A DNA stretch of 64,000 nucleotides. Origin: CBDIHH01 sp965279095 (lineage in GTDB: Bacteria > Pseudomonadota > Alphaproteobacteria > Caulobacterales > Caulobacteraceae). How positions within the stretch are numbered: position 1 is the first letter of the stretch; the number at the start of each line of letters is the position of its first letter. Shown piece by piece: positions 25,551 to 34,215 of this stretch. Made by a program: the position numbers and the translations under genes. A model generated the notes under the pieces. That model was not told the origin of the DNA, made no database searches, and saw only the letters and a program-made list of their open reading frames with translations. The stretch lies in NCBI GenBank assembly GCA_965279095.1, contig CBDIHH010000006.1, positions 620,001-684,000 of the forward strand. Direction: 5' to 3'.

Positions 25551-27230
25551 GTGAAGGCCTTCGAAGCCCTCGGCGAGGCGCTGGTCGCCGAAGGAGTCGA
25601 GGTCGTCTTCGGCCTGATCGGCGGCGGCATCGACGAGATCCCCGCCTATCTGGTGGCCAAGACCCAGTGCCGCTACGTCAAGGTCCGGCATGAGGAGGTG
25701 GCGATCGGCATGGCCGACGGCTACAGCCGCGCCACCGGCAAGATCGGCGTGGCCATCGTCGACGGCGGCCCCGGCCTCGCCAACGCCTGCGCCCCGCTCA
25801 TCGCCGCCCGGATGTCGCGCTCGCGGGTGCTGGTGATCGTGTCGGGCTCGCCCACGGCCAACCGCCACGACTTCTACGGTTACAACCGCGAGAAGAACAT
25901 GTCCTACGACCAGCCGCCCGTGCTGGACGCGACGGTGGGGGCATGGCTGCAATACCGGGGGCCGGCGAACCTGGCCCAGGATGTCGCCCTGGCCTTCCGC
26001 CATATCCGGGCGGGGCGGGGGCCGATGGCCCTGTCCGTGCACGACATGGGCGAGGCCATGCCGGCGGGCTGGCGCTACGACGCCCAGGCGTTGGCCCAGG
26101 TCGACCACGCCTTCATCCCGCCCCGGGCCGAGGACATCCAGGCCGTGGCGGCGATGCTGAAGGAGAGCCGCCGCCCCTTGTTCCTGGTCGGCCGCGGCGC
26201 GTATCTGGCGGACGCTCGCGAGGCGATCACCGCCCTGGCGGAGCGGGCCGGCGCCCTGCTGACCACCAGCCTGCTGGCCAAGAACTGGCTGGACGGCGAT
26301 CCCTTCTGCGTCGGGCTGTCGGGCGGGTTCTCCACCCAGGAGGCCGCCGCCATCATCCAGACCGCCGACCTCGTGGTCGCCTTCGGGGTCAGTCTCAACA
26401 ACTTCACCCAGGGCCACGGGCGGCTCTACGACAAGGCGAAGTTCGTCCATGTGGACATCGACCCCGGCCAGATCGACGAATACCGGACGGTGGAGAAGGC
26501 GGTCATCGCCGACGCCAAGGCCACGGCCCAGACCCTGCTGATCGCCCTGGACAAGATTGAGCGTCCCGACTGGCGCGGCCCGGAGATGGCGGCGCGGATA
26601 AAGGCCATCGACCGGTGGAAGGGGCTGGACATGAGCGAGCGGCCCGGCGCGGCCAACAGCCGCCGGGTCATCGACGCCATCGACCGGCTCGGACCCAAGG
26701 ACCGCATGCTGCTGGTGGACATCGGCCTGTTCATGGGAGTCCCCTCACCCAACATCACCGTGCCGTCCCCGGGCGACATCGTCCTGCCCTGGCAGTTGGG
26801 CCGGATGGGAGTCGGCATGCCGGTGGCGGCCGGCGCGGCCCTCGGCCGGCCGGACCGGCTGATGATGGCGTTCGTCGGCGACGGCGGTTTCATGGCCGCG
26901 ATCCACGCCCTGGACACCATCCGCACCGAGAAGATCCCGATCCTGCTGGTGGTTATCGACGACGGCGGGTTCGGGGCGGAGCGGCACATCTTCGAGATGC
27001 GCGGCGAGACCACCACGGTAGCCGACTATGACACGCCGGACATCGTCGCCCTGGCCCGGACCATGGGCATGAAGGCCTTCAAGGTCACCAGCAGCCAGCA
27101 GGCGGAGCAGGTGCTGCGCAACAACGACCTGCGGCATGCCTCGAGCGTCCTGCACGTGGTCCTGGACCGCACCATCGAGCCCACGGAGATGGACCGGGCG
27201 AACTACAAGCGCGACAGGAAGCTGTCATGA
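25551..27230 (+). CDS. thiamine-diphosphate-dependent enzyme (acetolactate synthase/decarboxylase-like)
   Basis: A 559-residue three-domain ThDP enzyme. The N-terminal Pyr domain has the catalytic Glu in VRHEEVAIGMADGYSRATGK, the central domain holds KESRRPLFLVGRGAYLADAREA, and the C-terminal PP domain carries GDGGFMAAIHALDTI for Mg-ThDP. The end of the ThDP motif reads VVIDDGGFG rather than the common NN. It starts with GTG 25551; no in-frame ATG upstream fits. It is not a clear IlvB orthologue and no regulatory subunit is near. It probably acts on a 2-oxo acid or acyl-CoA intermediate of the local pathway. The next gene overlaps by ATGA. Confidence 0.85.
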   Translation: MKAFEALGEALVAEGVEVVFGLIGGGIDEIPAYLVAKTQCRYVKVRHEEVAIGMADGYSRATGKIGVAIVDGGPGLANACAPLIAARMSRSRVLVIVSGSPTANRHDFYGYNREKNMSYDQPPVLDATVGAWLQYRGPANLAQDVALAFRHIRAGRGPMALSVHDMGEAMPAGWRYDAQALAQVDHAFIPPRAEDIQAVAAMLKESRRPLFLVGRGAYLADAREAITALAERAGALLTTSLLAKNWLDGDPFCVGLSGGFSTQEAAAIIQTADLVVAFGVSLNNFTQGHGRLYDKAKFVHVDIDPGQIDEYRTVEKAVIADAKATAQTLLIALDKIERPDWRGPEMAARIKAIDRWKGLDMSERPGAANSRRVIDAIDRLGPKDRMLLVDIGLFMGVPSPNITVPSPGDIVLPWQLGRMGVGMPVAAGAALGRPDRLMMAFVGDGGFMAAIHALDTIRTEKIPILLVVIDDGGFGAERHIFEMRGETTTVADYDTPDIVALARTMGMKAFKVTSSQQAEQVLRNNDLRHASSVLHVVLDRTIEPTEMDRANYKRDRKLS

Positions 27231-28036
27231 GCGCGGGCGGCGGCCGGACTCTGTCGCGGCGCGGCTTCGGCCGGGCGGCCAGCCTGCTCGGGTTGGGATC
27301 GGCCCTGGCCGCGCAGCCGGCGGCGGCCGAGGCCGGCGTCGTCCCGGCGGTCCTGCGCACCGACGACGCCGAAGGCGCCGTGCGCGCCCTGATGAGCTTG
27401 CGGGGCACGCCGGCGCAGCCCGCCCACGGCTGGTTCGACGGCGTCGTCCTGGCCGTGGCGGCTGGGGGGCAGTCCCGGGTCCTGTGCGGCTACCGCGGGG
27501 TCACGACCACCAGCGCCCGGCCCCTCGCGGACGGCTCGGGCTGGCAGGCCACCCATCGCGAGGCGGGATACTATTGCGACCCGGCGACGGGCCGGAGGCT
27601 GGACTCCCTGGCCAACCCCTTCACCGGCCGGACGGTGGCCGTCGATCACATCACGGCCACCATGCCGGACGCGGTCTATAGCGCCGGGCCGGCTCCGCGC
27701 CTGTCCTGGAGCGTCGAGGGCGACCAGCTGATCGTGCACGAAGAGCAGCGCGGGGTCGAACACAGGCTGCGAACCGCCGGCGCGGTGGTGACAGGGTCGC
27801 AGACCAGCGTCCACGCCGCCGCGATGAGCCAGATCGGCGGGGCGCGGCCGATGGCGCGCAGCACCGGCTCCTGGCTGCGGCTGACCGCCTGGCTGCCGTG
27901 GATGGAGATGGGCGACACCCCCGGCCACTGCATCCACCACTGCACCTTTTCCACCGGGCTGACGGCCTTTGAGCAACTCCCCGTGCCCTATCTCGCGCTC
28001 GCCGGGGCCGAAGGGCGCCAATGGCTGCACGCCTGA
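27227..28036 (+). CDS. DUF1838 family protein with Tat-type signal
   Basis: A 269-residue protein with a twin-arginine-like leader (LSRRGFGRAASLLGLGSALAAQ) and a body that fits DUF1838, recognised mainly by the LTAWLPWMEMGD segment near the C-terminus; this assignment is from memory. Its start overlaps the ThDP enzyme stop (ATGA), so the two are co-translated. The family has no known activity but recurs in sphingomonad and Caulobacterales catabolic clusters. Tat export would mean it folds, perhaps with a cofactor, before reaching the periplasm. Confidence 0.7.
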   Translation: MSAGGGRTLSRRGFGRAASLLGLGSALAAQPAAAEAGVVPAVLRTDDAEGAVRALMSLRGTPAQPAHGWFDGVVLAVAAGGQSRVLCGYRGVTTTSARPLADGSGWQATHREAGYYCDPATGRRLDSLANPFTGRTVAVDHITATMPDAVYSAGPAPRLSWSVEGDQLIVHEEQRGVEHRLRTAGAVVTGSQTSVHAAAMSQIGGARPMARSTGSWLRLTAWLPWMEMGDTPGHCIHHCTFSTGLTAFEQLPVPYLALAGAEGRQWLHA

Positions 28037-28085
28037 CCTCCCGCGCGACCCGGCGCGCGACCCTAAATCCGTGGTGCGAAAGCCG

Positions 28086-28988
28086 ATGATCCCGATCCGA
28101 CTGTTCTGCGCCGTCGCGGCGAGCCTGCTGCTCTGGGGCTCCGCCGCCCAGGCGCAGGTGAGGTCATCCGAGGTCGAGCGCCCCGGCAAGGTCAAGCTGA
28201 CGGTCATCGAGGCGGGGGACCCGGACAAGCCGGGCATCCTCTTCCTGCATGGGTTTGGCCAGAGCGCCCTGTCGTTCCGCCGCCAGTTCAACTCCGACCT
28301 TGCCAAGTCCTTCCACCTGGTGGCCTTCGACGCCCGCGGCCAGGGCGGCTCTGACAAGCCGTCCGACCCCGCCGACTACATGGACTCCAAGGTGTGGGCC
28401 GACGACGTCGCGGCGGTGATGGCCGCCACCCACCTGAAGAAGCCGGTCATCGTCGGCTGGTCCTTCGGCGGCTATGTCGCCCTCGACTATGTGCGGCACT
28501 ACGGGGTCGGCTCAATCTCGGGCATCGACATCGTCGCCTCGACCGGCGGCATGATCCCGCCGCAGCCCGCCACCAAGTCGGACGGCCGGACGGACGCCTT
28601 CGCCCTGTCGATCGGCCATGATCTGGCGGGCAATATCGCCGCCGGCAAGGAGACGGCCGCCCACCTGACCACGGCCAAGATGACGCCCGAGGAGCGGGAC
28701 GCCCAGTTCGCCACTGAAATGATGATGCCGGGCTATGTCCGACGGATCATGGCGGTGAGGGACTACAACCACGCCGACATGGTCGCCGCGGTGAAGGTCC
28801 CCGTCCTGGTCAGCTACGGCTCCCTGGACGTCATCGGCTCGAAGGAGGTCCTCGCGGCCATGACCCGGGCCCTGCCGGACGGACGGGTGTCGATCTACGA
28901 GGGCGGCGGCCATCTGCCGTTCGTCGAGTTCACCGACCGCTTCAACCGCGAGCTCGCCGACTTCGCCCGGGCCGTCGGCGCGCGTTGA
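28086..28988 (+). CDS. exported alpha/beta hydrolase
   Basis: A 300-residue protein with a signal peptide (MIPIRLFCAVAASLLLWGSAAQA) and an alpha/beta-hydrolase fold. The nucleophile elbow is GWSFGGY (Ser126), the acid probably in YGSLDVIGS, and the His in GGGHLPFVE. It resembles the hydrolase at 23,794 throughout (HGFGQSALSFRRQF against HGLGQGGASFDKQF). It starts 49 bp after the DUF1838 gene and probably ends the ThDP-enzyme operon. It converges on the IclR gene. Confidence 0.87.
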   Translation: MIPIRLFCAVAASLLLWGSAAQAQVRSSEVERPGKVKLTVIEAGDPDKPGILFLHGFGQSALSFRRQFNSDLAKSFHLVAFDARGQGGSDKPSDPADYMDSKVWADDVAAVMAATHLKKPVIVGWSFGGYVALDYVRHYGVGSISGIDIVASTGGMIPPQPATKSDGRTDAFALSIGHDLAGNIAAGKETAAHLTTAKMTPEERDAQFATEMMMPGYVRRIMAVRDYNHADMVAAVKVPVLVSYGSLDVIGSKEVLAAMTRALPDGRVSIYEGGGHLPFVEFTDRFNRELADFARAVGAR

Positions 28989-29009
28989 GCCGCCCCCGGC
29001 CGCTTCGGC

Positions 29010-29780
29010 CTAGGCCCGCCGCCGCTCGGCAGGCTGGCGGCGGATGGACTTGGCGAAGTCGACCAAATGGGCCGCCAGCTCCGTCTCGCGCTTGCGCACC
29101 CGCTCGGAGGGGCCGCCGACGCTGAGGACCAGGGGACGGGGGCCGACGTGGCTGGGCAGGGGGATGGCCACGCCGCCGGACTCCGTGGTGATGCCGTCAT
29201 AGGCGACGGCGAAGCCGGCCCGGCGGGCGGAGCGGACCTGCTTCTGCAGGGCGTCCGCGTCGAAGCCGCGGCCGGCCTTCCTGGCGGCCTGGGCCAGGCG
29301 CTGGCTCAGGGCGCCGAGGGTCGCGCTGGGCAGGGTCGTCAGATAGGCGTTGCCGATGGCGGAATAGGGCATCCACAGGCGCTGGCCCGCCACCATGTTC
29401 AGGGTGATCGGGTGGACCCCCTGGGCGACGTGCAGCACCTCCACCATCAGGTCGCTCGGGGTCGACAGGCAGACGGTCTCGCCGACCGTGTCGCGCAGGC
29501 CGTCGAGATTGGCCAGGAACTCGGGGCTGGGCAGCCAGCTGTTGACGATCCAGCCGTTCAGCGTGGCGAAGCGGACGGTGGGGAAGTAGGTGAGCGACCG
29601 CCGGTCAATGATCAGGACGCCCAGGTCCACCAGCGCGCGCAACAGATTGCCGGTGCTGGACTTGGGCGCCTCGAGCGCCTCGGCGATCTCGCTGCTGGAC
29701 AGCGGCCGCCGCTCGGCCTCGAACAGCTCGAGGATCTGCAGGAACCGCCGGATCGACCGGGTGACGTCGGGGGATTGCAT
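29010..29780 (-). CDS. IclR-family transcriptional regulator
   Basis: A 256-residue regulator. The winged HTH spans residues about 10-70 (RFLQILELFEAERRPLSSSEIAEALEAPKSSTGNLLRAL), and the IclR effector domain follows (to about 245). IclR proteins commonly control catabolic operons for aromatic or organic-acid substrates. It lies directly downstream of the RraA-like gene in the same direction, with a 74-bp gap, and near the second TBDR-OmpA gene, which it may control. Confidence 0.92.
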   Translation of the reverse strand: MQSPDVTRSIRRFLQILELFEAERRPLSSSEIAEALEAPKSSTGNLLRALVDLGVLIIDRRSLTYFPTVRFATLNGWIVNSWLPSPEFLANLDGLRDTVGETVCLSTPSDLMVEVLHVAQGVHPITLNMVAGQRLWMPYSAIGNAYLTTLPSATLGALSQRLAQAARKAGRGFDADALQKQVRSARRAGFAVAYDGITTESGGVAIPLPSHVGPRPLVLSVGGPSERVRKRETELAAHLVDFAKSIRRQPAERRRA

Positions 29781-29854
29781 CTCGCCTCCTTGTGCGGCCG
29801 GCCGCTACGCCGCCCGAATGTAGCGCGCGCGCCCGCCGCGGTCCTGCCCGACGG

Positions 29855-30694
29855 CTAGCGGGGGCTCTCCGGAATGGCCAGTTTCTCGATGGTCTTGTCC
29901 AGACCGAGGACCTCGAACCAGGTCTTCCCGGCGGTGATGTTCTGGTGCCACTTGTGGGCTTCTGCCGTGAACCGTTCGGCGGTTTCCACGGCCTCGAGCA
30001 GCTTATCCTTGGGCACATAGGCGACCCCGTCGTCGCCGCCGATGATCAGGTCCCCGGGGCCGATGATCCGCCCGCCGATGTTGATGGGCACGTTGATCGA
30101 GCCCGGCTTCTCCCAGGTGTCCGACGCCGGGGCGTGGCCCAGGCAGAAGATCGGGATGTCGCGGATGGCCTCGACGTTGGGGCCGATCAGGTTGCTGCTG
30201 TCGCACACCGTGCCGTTGAGGACGATGCCGCCGAGCTTGCGCACCACGGCCGACTTGGTCATCGAGCCGCCCCAGATGCAGATGTCGGACTCGCCGCCGG
30301 AATCCACCACCAGCACGTCGCCGGGCTTGGCCAGCAGGGTGGCGTACATCGGCATCAGGTGGTCGTTGGCGAGGACGGTGAAGGCCGGGCCCATGACCTC
30401 CAGACGCGGCCGGATGGGCTGGATGGCCCGGGGCAGGCCGTATTGGGCGCCGATCGTCAGGGGGGCGGAGAAGGCCACGGGATAGGTGGCGCCGCACTTC
30501 TTCAGCCGCTCGATCAGCTTGGGGTCGGGGCGGTCGATGTCGCGCACGATGCGATACGGCGACCCGTCGGCGTTGCCGCGCAGGGGCTTGTCCCGGGCGT
30601 GGGCGGCCAGGGGGGCGCCGATGCCGGCGGCCAGGGCGGCCGAACTCATGGCCCCCACCTTGAGCAGGCTGCGTCGTGCGATCGAGTCGGCCAT
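29855..30694 (-). CDS. Tat-exported RraA/HMG-aldolase-family protein
   Basis: A 279-residue protein with a twin-arginine leader (IARRSLLKVGAMSSAALAAGI) and an RraA-like domain (residues about 60-260). The domain includes LLAKPGDVLVVDSGGESDICIWGGSMTKSAV and GDLIIGGDDGVAYVPKD. The family includes RNase E regulators and 4-hydroxy-4-methyl-2-oxoglutarate/oxaloacetate lyases. In the lyases an Arg-Asp pair binds substrate and metal; here the motif reads GTVCDSS, with Cys164 in place of Arg and Asp165 kept. A cytosolic RNase partner is excluded if export is real. Function unknown; probably a periplasmic metal-binding catabolic protein. Confidence 0.78.
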   Translation of the reverse strand: MADSIARRSLLKVGAMSSAALAAGIGAPLAAHARDKPLRGNADGSPYRIVRDIDRPDPKLIERLKKCGATYPVAFSAPLTIGAQYGLPRAIQPIRPRLEVMGPAFTVLANDHLMPMYATLLAKPGDVLVVDSGGESDICIWGGSMTKSAVVRKLGGIVLNGTVCDSSNLIGPNVEAIRDIPIFCLGHAPASDTWEKPGSINVPINIGGRIIGPGDLIIGGDDGVAYVPKDKLLEAVETAERFTAEAHKWHQNITAGKTWFEVLGLDKTIEKLAIPESPR

Positions 30695-30748
30695 CGGAAG
30701 TCTCCGGCAAAAGAGGGGGTTGAGGGTGGGGCGGTCAGTCCAGGAGTT

Positions 30749-30776
30749 CCGGCGGCCGGCCAGGGCCGGCCGCCGG
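30749..30776 (-). terminator. GC hairpin after TBDR-OmpA 2
   Basis: A perfect 12-bp stem (30749-30760 with 30765-30776) around the loop CAGG lies 5 bp beyond the receptor stop codon. No T-run follows on the minus strand, so it may act as an RNA-stabilising hairpin or a Rho-assisted end rather than an intrinsic terminator. Confidence 0.5.
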
Positions 30777-30781
30777 GACGG

Positions 30782-33622
30782 TCAGAAGTTGATGTTGATG
30801 GTGGCGCGGCGGTTCAGCGGCTCCTTCACCCCGTCGGCGGTGGCGACGGCCGGCTGGCTCTCGCCTTTCCAGTCGACGGCCAGGGCGCTCTGCGCCAGGC
30901 CCGAGCCGACCAGGGCGTCGGCGGTCGCCTTGGCGCGACGCTCCGACAGCCTCACGTTGTAGGCGGCGCTGCCCGAGGTGTCGGCGTGACCCACCACGAC
31001 CACGCGGGTGGCGCTGCCGGTCTTCGCATAGTCGGCCGCCTGGGCGATGACCTGCTGGGCTTCCGGGGTCAGGACATACTGATCGAAGGGGAAGTAGACC
31101 ACGAATTCCCGCGCCTCATAGGCCACCGGCGCCGGGGGCGGCGGAGGGGGCGGGGGAGGCGGCGGAGGCGGAGGCGGGGCAGGCGGGGGCGGGGGCGGCG
31201 CGGCGCCCTTGCCGCCGAAGTCGTAGCGCACCCGAACCCCGAAGGCGCGCGGCTGCGGCAGGAACACCGAGACGGCGGAGTTGCTGGCGAGGCCGGGAGA
31301 GATGTCCAGCGCCTGGCTGATGTTCAGATAGGTGTCGTCGTCCAGGGCATTGGTCACATAGGCTTCGATCATCGCGTCGCCGCGATCCAGACCCGCGCGA
31401 AGATCGACGATGTGGCGGTCGCCGGTGCCCAGGACGTTCAGCAGGGTGGCGTATTTCGTGCTCTCATACCGATAGTCCGCGCGGACGAAGCCGTCGTAGT
31501 CGCCGAACAGCCGGCGGCTGTAGGTGGACGACAGGGTGGCGGTATAGCGCGGGGCGACGGGCAGTTGCGTGCCCTCGATGAAGCCCGTGCCTCCGGTCAG
31601 CGTGCGGCAGACGGTGCAGAAGGTGCGTTCCTGCTCGGTCCGGTTGTCGGCGAAGTTGCCCGACACGGTCCATTCCGGCGTGACGCGGATCGCGCCTTCG
31701 AATTCCACGCCGGTGAGCTTCACGCCGCCCTGGTTGGCGGTGATCGTCAGGATGGTCGGCTGGGGCGGCACGGCGGCGCTGAACACCGTCGCGGTGAGGC
31801 GGGTCTGGCTGTCGTAGAGGCGTTGCGAATAGACGTTGAGCGAGCCCGAGATCCGGCCGTCCCAGAACCGGCCCTTCACCCCGACCTCGTAGTCGTCGAG
31901 GCGCTCCTGCTTGTAGGTCAGGCCCGCGCCGCCGGTCTGGGCGACGATCTGGCTGACGATGTTGGCCGGCTGGGTCTGCAGGTTGGTGTTGAAGCCGCCG
32001 GGGCGATAGCCGCGCGCGAACAGGGCGTAGAGGGTCAGGTTCGAGGTCGGCTTGTAGTCCAGCGAGACCCGCGGAGAGAAGGACTTGTACTCCGCGGACA
32101 GTTCGGCCAGGCCGGGGACATTGACCCCCCCCGCCGTGATCGGCCGGTTGAAGACCTCGTCGCGCTGCTCGCGCCCTTCCAGGGACAGGGTGAAGTATTG
32201 GAGGAAGTCGACATAGGCGCCGCCATAGACCGACACCGTCTCGGCCCGCGCCCGGCCCGTGGAACTGAAGAAACGGAATTCCGGATTGAGCGGGCTGTCG
32301 GCTTGCTGGTGCGAGGTGATGGTGTTGATCCGGGTGTAGTTCACCCCGATCGTGCCGCGGATCCAGGCCGTCGCCGGGCTCGACAGGCGCAGGTCCTGCG
32401 AGACGTCGCGGTCGCGGCGGTCGATGGCGAAGACGTAGTTGTAATAGGGCCGGAAGCCGTTGGTCGCGGTCGCCAGGGGGTTCGGAATGGTCGTGGTCGC
32501 CCGGGCGTCCTCGTCGCTGATGATCTGCGAGTCGCGGTAGTTGCTCGCGGTCAGGGATTCCAGCGACCAGCCGTTGCGCTCATAGGCGACCGACAGGTTC
32601 ATGGAGTTCAGGCGGGTGGCGGTGCCGCCATGGTCGCCCAGGACGCCGCCGTAAAGCGAGAAGGGGGCGATGCCGTTGCGGAAGGCGGCGTCGGTGGCGT
32701 CGTCGGCGCCGAGCAGGGCCTTGGGGAACTCCGGCGGCGTGCCGCAGATGTAGTTGCGGGTGGCCCCCAGGCCGCCCAGGGCGCAGTTCATCTGGTTGGT
32801 GAGGAAGCGGGCGCTGGCCGGGGCGCCGTCGTCGAAGTGGGCGATGACGCCGTAAAACCGGGCCTTGAGGCCCTCGAACGGCGTGGCGTAGGCCGAGATG
32901 CTGAAGGACCGGGTCTGCCGCGCGCCGAGGGTGTCGGAGGCGCCGGGCTGGGTGGAGTTGTTCTTGTACGCCCCGTCATTGGCCTGGGCGCGGCCCGAGA
33001 CCCGCACCGACAGCTTGTCGCGGATGACCGGCCCCTCGACCGTGGCGTTCACGTCATAGAGGTTGAAGCGGCCGGCCTCGGCCGAGACCGACCCGCCCCA
33101 GCTGTCCATGCGGGGGGTGCGGGTGACGATGTTGACGGCGCCGGCGAAGGTGCCGCGACCGAAATACACCGACTGCGGTCCGCGTAGCACCTCGACCCGC
33201 TCGACGTCGTTCAGCCCGGCGACCTGGCCGCTGGCCACCGCCGCGCCATCGATGAACAGGCTGGTGACCGGGGCGATGGAGTCGGCCGCGTTCGGGACCA
33301 GGCCGCGAACGATGAAGCTGCGCGATCCCCGGTCCTGACGCCCGGCGCCGCCTTCCAGGAAGGTGAAGCCCGGCGTGAACTTCTGCAGGTCGTTGATATC
33401 CTTGAGGTTCGCCGCCTTGATCTCGGGGGCGCCGACCGCGGAGATGGCGATCGGGACGGCGATAAGGGATTCCTCGCGCCGGCGCGCGGTGACCACGATC
33501 TCGCCCAGCGCCGTGTCGTTGGCGCTCGATACTGTCGGGGTCGAGGTTTGGGCAGACGCGGCGCCGCCGAACAGAGACAGGACGCCCAGGCTCACGCCGC
33601 CGAGCAAATAGACCAGCTTCAT
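30782..33622 (-). CDS. TonB-dependent receptor fused to a C-terminal OmpA-like domain (TBDR-OmpA 2)
   Basis: A 946-residue outer-membrane receptor. It has a signal peptide (MKLVYLLGGVSLGVLSLFGG, cut near ASAQ), a TonB-box-like GEIVVTARRREES, a plug with VERVEVLRGPQSVYFGR, and a beta-barrel ending in FGVRVRYDFGG. A Pro-rich linker (about 806-833) leads to an OmpA domain that is almost identical to that of the receptor at 13,596, although the barrels differ widely. I chose ATG 33622 because GGGGGAT precedes it; another ATG lies 12 bp upstream. The neighbours are an RraA-like gene and an IclR gene on the same strand. The ligand is unknown. Confidence 0.93.
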   Translation of the reverse strand: MKLVYLLGGVSLGVLSLFGGAASAQTSTPTVSSANDTALGEIVVTARRREESLIAVPIAISAVGAPEIKAANLKDINDLQKFTPGFTFLEGGAGRQDRGSRSFIVRGLVPNAADSIAPVTSLFIDGAAVASGQVAGLNDVERVEVLRGPQSVYFGRGTFAGAVNIVTRTPRMDSWGGSVSAEAGRFNLYDVNATVEGPVIRDKLSVRVSGRAQANDGAYKNNSTQPGASDTLGARQTRSFSISAYATPFEGLKARFYGVIAHFDDGAPASARFLTNQMNCALGGLGATRNYICGTPPEFPKALLGADDATDAAFRNGIAPFSLYGGVLGDHGGTATRLNSMNLSVAYERNGWSLESLTASNYRDSQIISDEDARATTTIPNPLATATNGFRPYYNYVFAIDRRDRDVSQDLRLSSPATAWIRGTIGVNYTRINTITSHQQADSPLNPEFRFFSSTGRARAETVSVYGGAYVDFLQYFTLSLEGREQRDEVFNRPITAGGVNVPGLAELSAEYKSFSPRVSLDYKPTSNLTLYALFARGYRPGGFNTNLQTQPANIVSQIVAQTGGAGLTYKQERLDDYEVGVKGRFWDGRISGSLNVYSQRLYDSQTRLTATVFSAAVPPQPTILTITANQGGVKLTGVEFEGAIRVTPEWTVSGNFADNRTEQERTFCTVCRTLTGGTGFIEGTQLPVAPRYTATLSSTYSRRLFGDYDGFVRADYRYESTKYATLLNVLGTGDRHIVDLRAGLDRGDAMIEAYVTNALDDDTYLNISQALDISPGLASNSAVSVFLPQPRAFGVRVRYDFGGKGAAPPPPPPAPPPPPPPPPPPPPPPAPVAYEAREFVVYFPFDQYVLTPEAQQVIAQAADYAKTGSATRVVVVGHADTSGSAAYNVRLSERRAKATADALVGSGLAQSALAVDWKGESQPAVATADGVKEPLNRRATININF

Positions 33623-33683
33623 CTTATCCCCCATTGCTTCTTGAGGGCCGATCTTGGATTGGCGATGTTCCGGGGCGCAACAG

Positions 33684-33711
33684 ATAAGTGTTCACGACGA
33701 CCCAATAAGTG
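33684..33711. promoter_or_regulatory. direct repeats upstream of TBDR-OmpA 2
   Basis: ATAAGTG occurs at 33684 and again at 33705, each followed closely by TTC. The 21-bp spacing is two helical turns, about 60-90 bp upstream of the receptor start. This fits a dimeric regulator or sigma-factor contact site for the receptor promoter, but two short repeats are weak evidence. Confidence 0.35.
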
Positions 33712-33873
33712 GTTCTCATTGAGTTCCGACGATTTTACGGCGGGGTGTGGCCGCGCGAGGGCCCGACGACCAAGCGCGGGGGCTCACCGGCGCGGTCGCC
33801 GTTCAGGCCACAGATAACGATGGATCGGAGAGGCGGAACCAGCCGCCGGCGCCCCGTCGTGCGGCCGGGTGAC

Positions 33874-34050
33874 CTAGCGGGTCATCCAGGGCTTGGACTT
33901 GGCGGAGGACTGGGCGGCCGCCGCCTGTTCACGCTGGAAGCGGCCGCCGCGCGGGGGCTTGGGCTTGGCGTCGAGGGCGGCCGTCTTCAGGCGCATGGCG
34001 CGCTGCATCGGGGTTTCCGGAGGGGCTTCGGGGGGCTCGGAGTCGGGCAT
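33874..34050 (-). CDS. small basic hypothetical protein (58 aa)
   Basis: A 58-residue reading frame starting at ATG 34050 within a much longer open frame. It has a Pro/Glu-rich start (MPDSEPPEAPPETP), then RAMRLKTAALDAKPKPPRGG and a basic end KSKPWMTR. The composition and clear start suggest a real small conserved protein rather than a shadow; from memory, similar short proteins occur in other Caulobacterales. No function can be assigned. It is divergent from the helicase gene. Confidence 0.6.
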   Translation of the reverse strand: MPDSEPPEAPPETPMQRAMRLKTAALDAKPKPPRGGRFQREQAAAAQSSAKSKPWMTR

Positions 34051-34215
34051 GAAGGGCCTCGCGTTGAAGTATCGGCGCCCGGCGCCGCCCAACCCTAAGT
34101 AGACTGCTCGCGGTCCAGGCGGAAGGGGGCCGGCGGCGCCATGTCCCCTTTCCGTTTCGCGCTGGGGCCCCCGTGGGGTAAACCCGGCCCTCCGCCATCG
34201 CCGAGACCTCCCCCC

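Noticed and set aside
25551..27230. Annotation of the ThDP enzyme as biosynthetic acetolactate synthase (ilvB)
   Set aside because: No small subunit gene is adjacent, it is coupled to DUF1838, and the ThDP motif end differs from IlvB, so only the superfamily is claimed.
29792..33187. An 1131-codon open frame on the plus strand opposite the RraA-like and TBDR-OmpA 2 genes
   Set aside because: It spans two real genes and the gap between them, with low-complexity composition; it arises from codon bias on the other strand.
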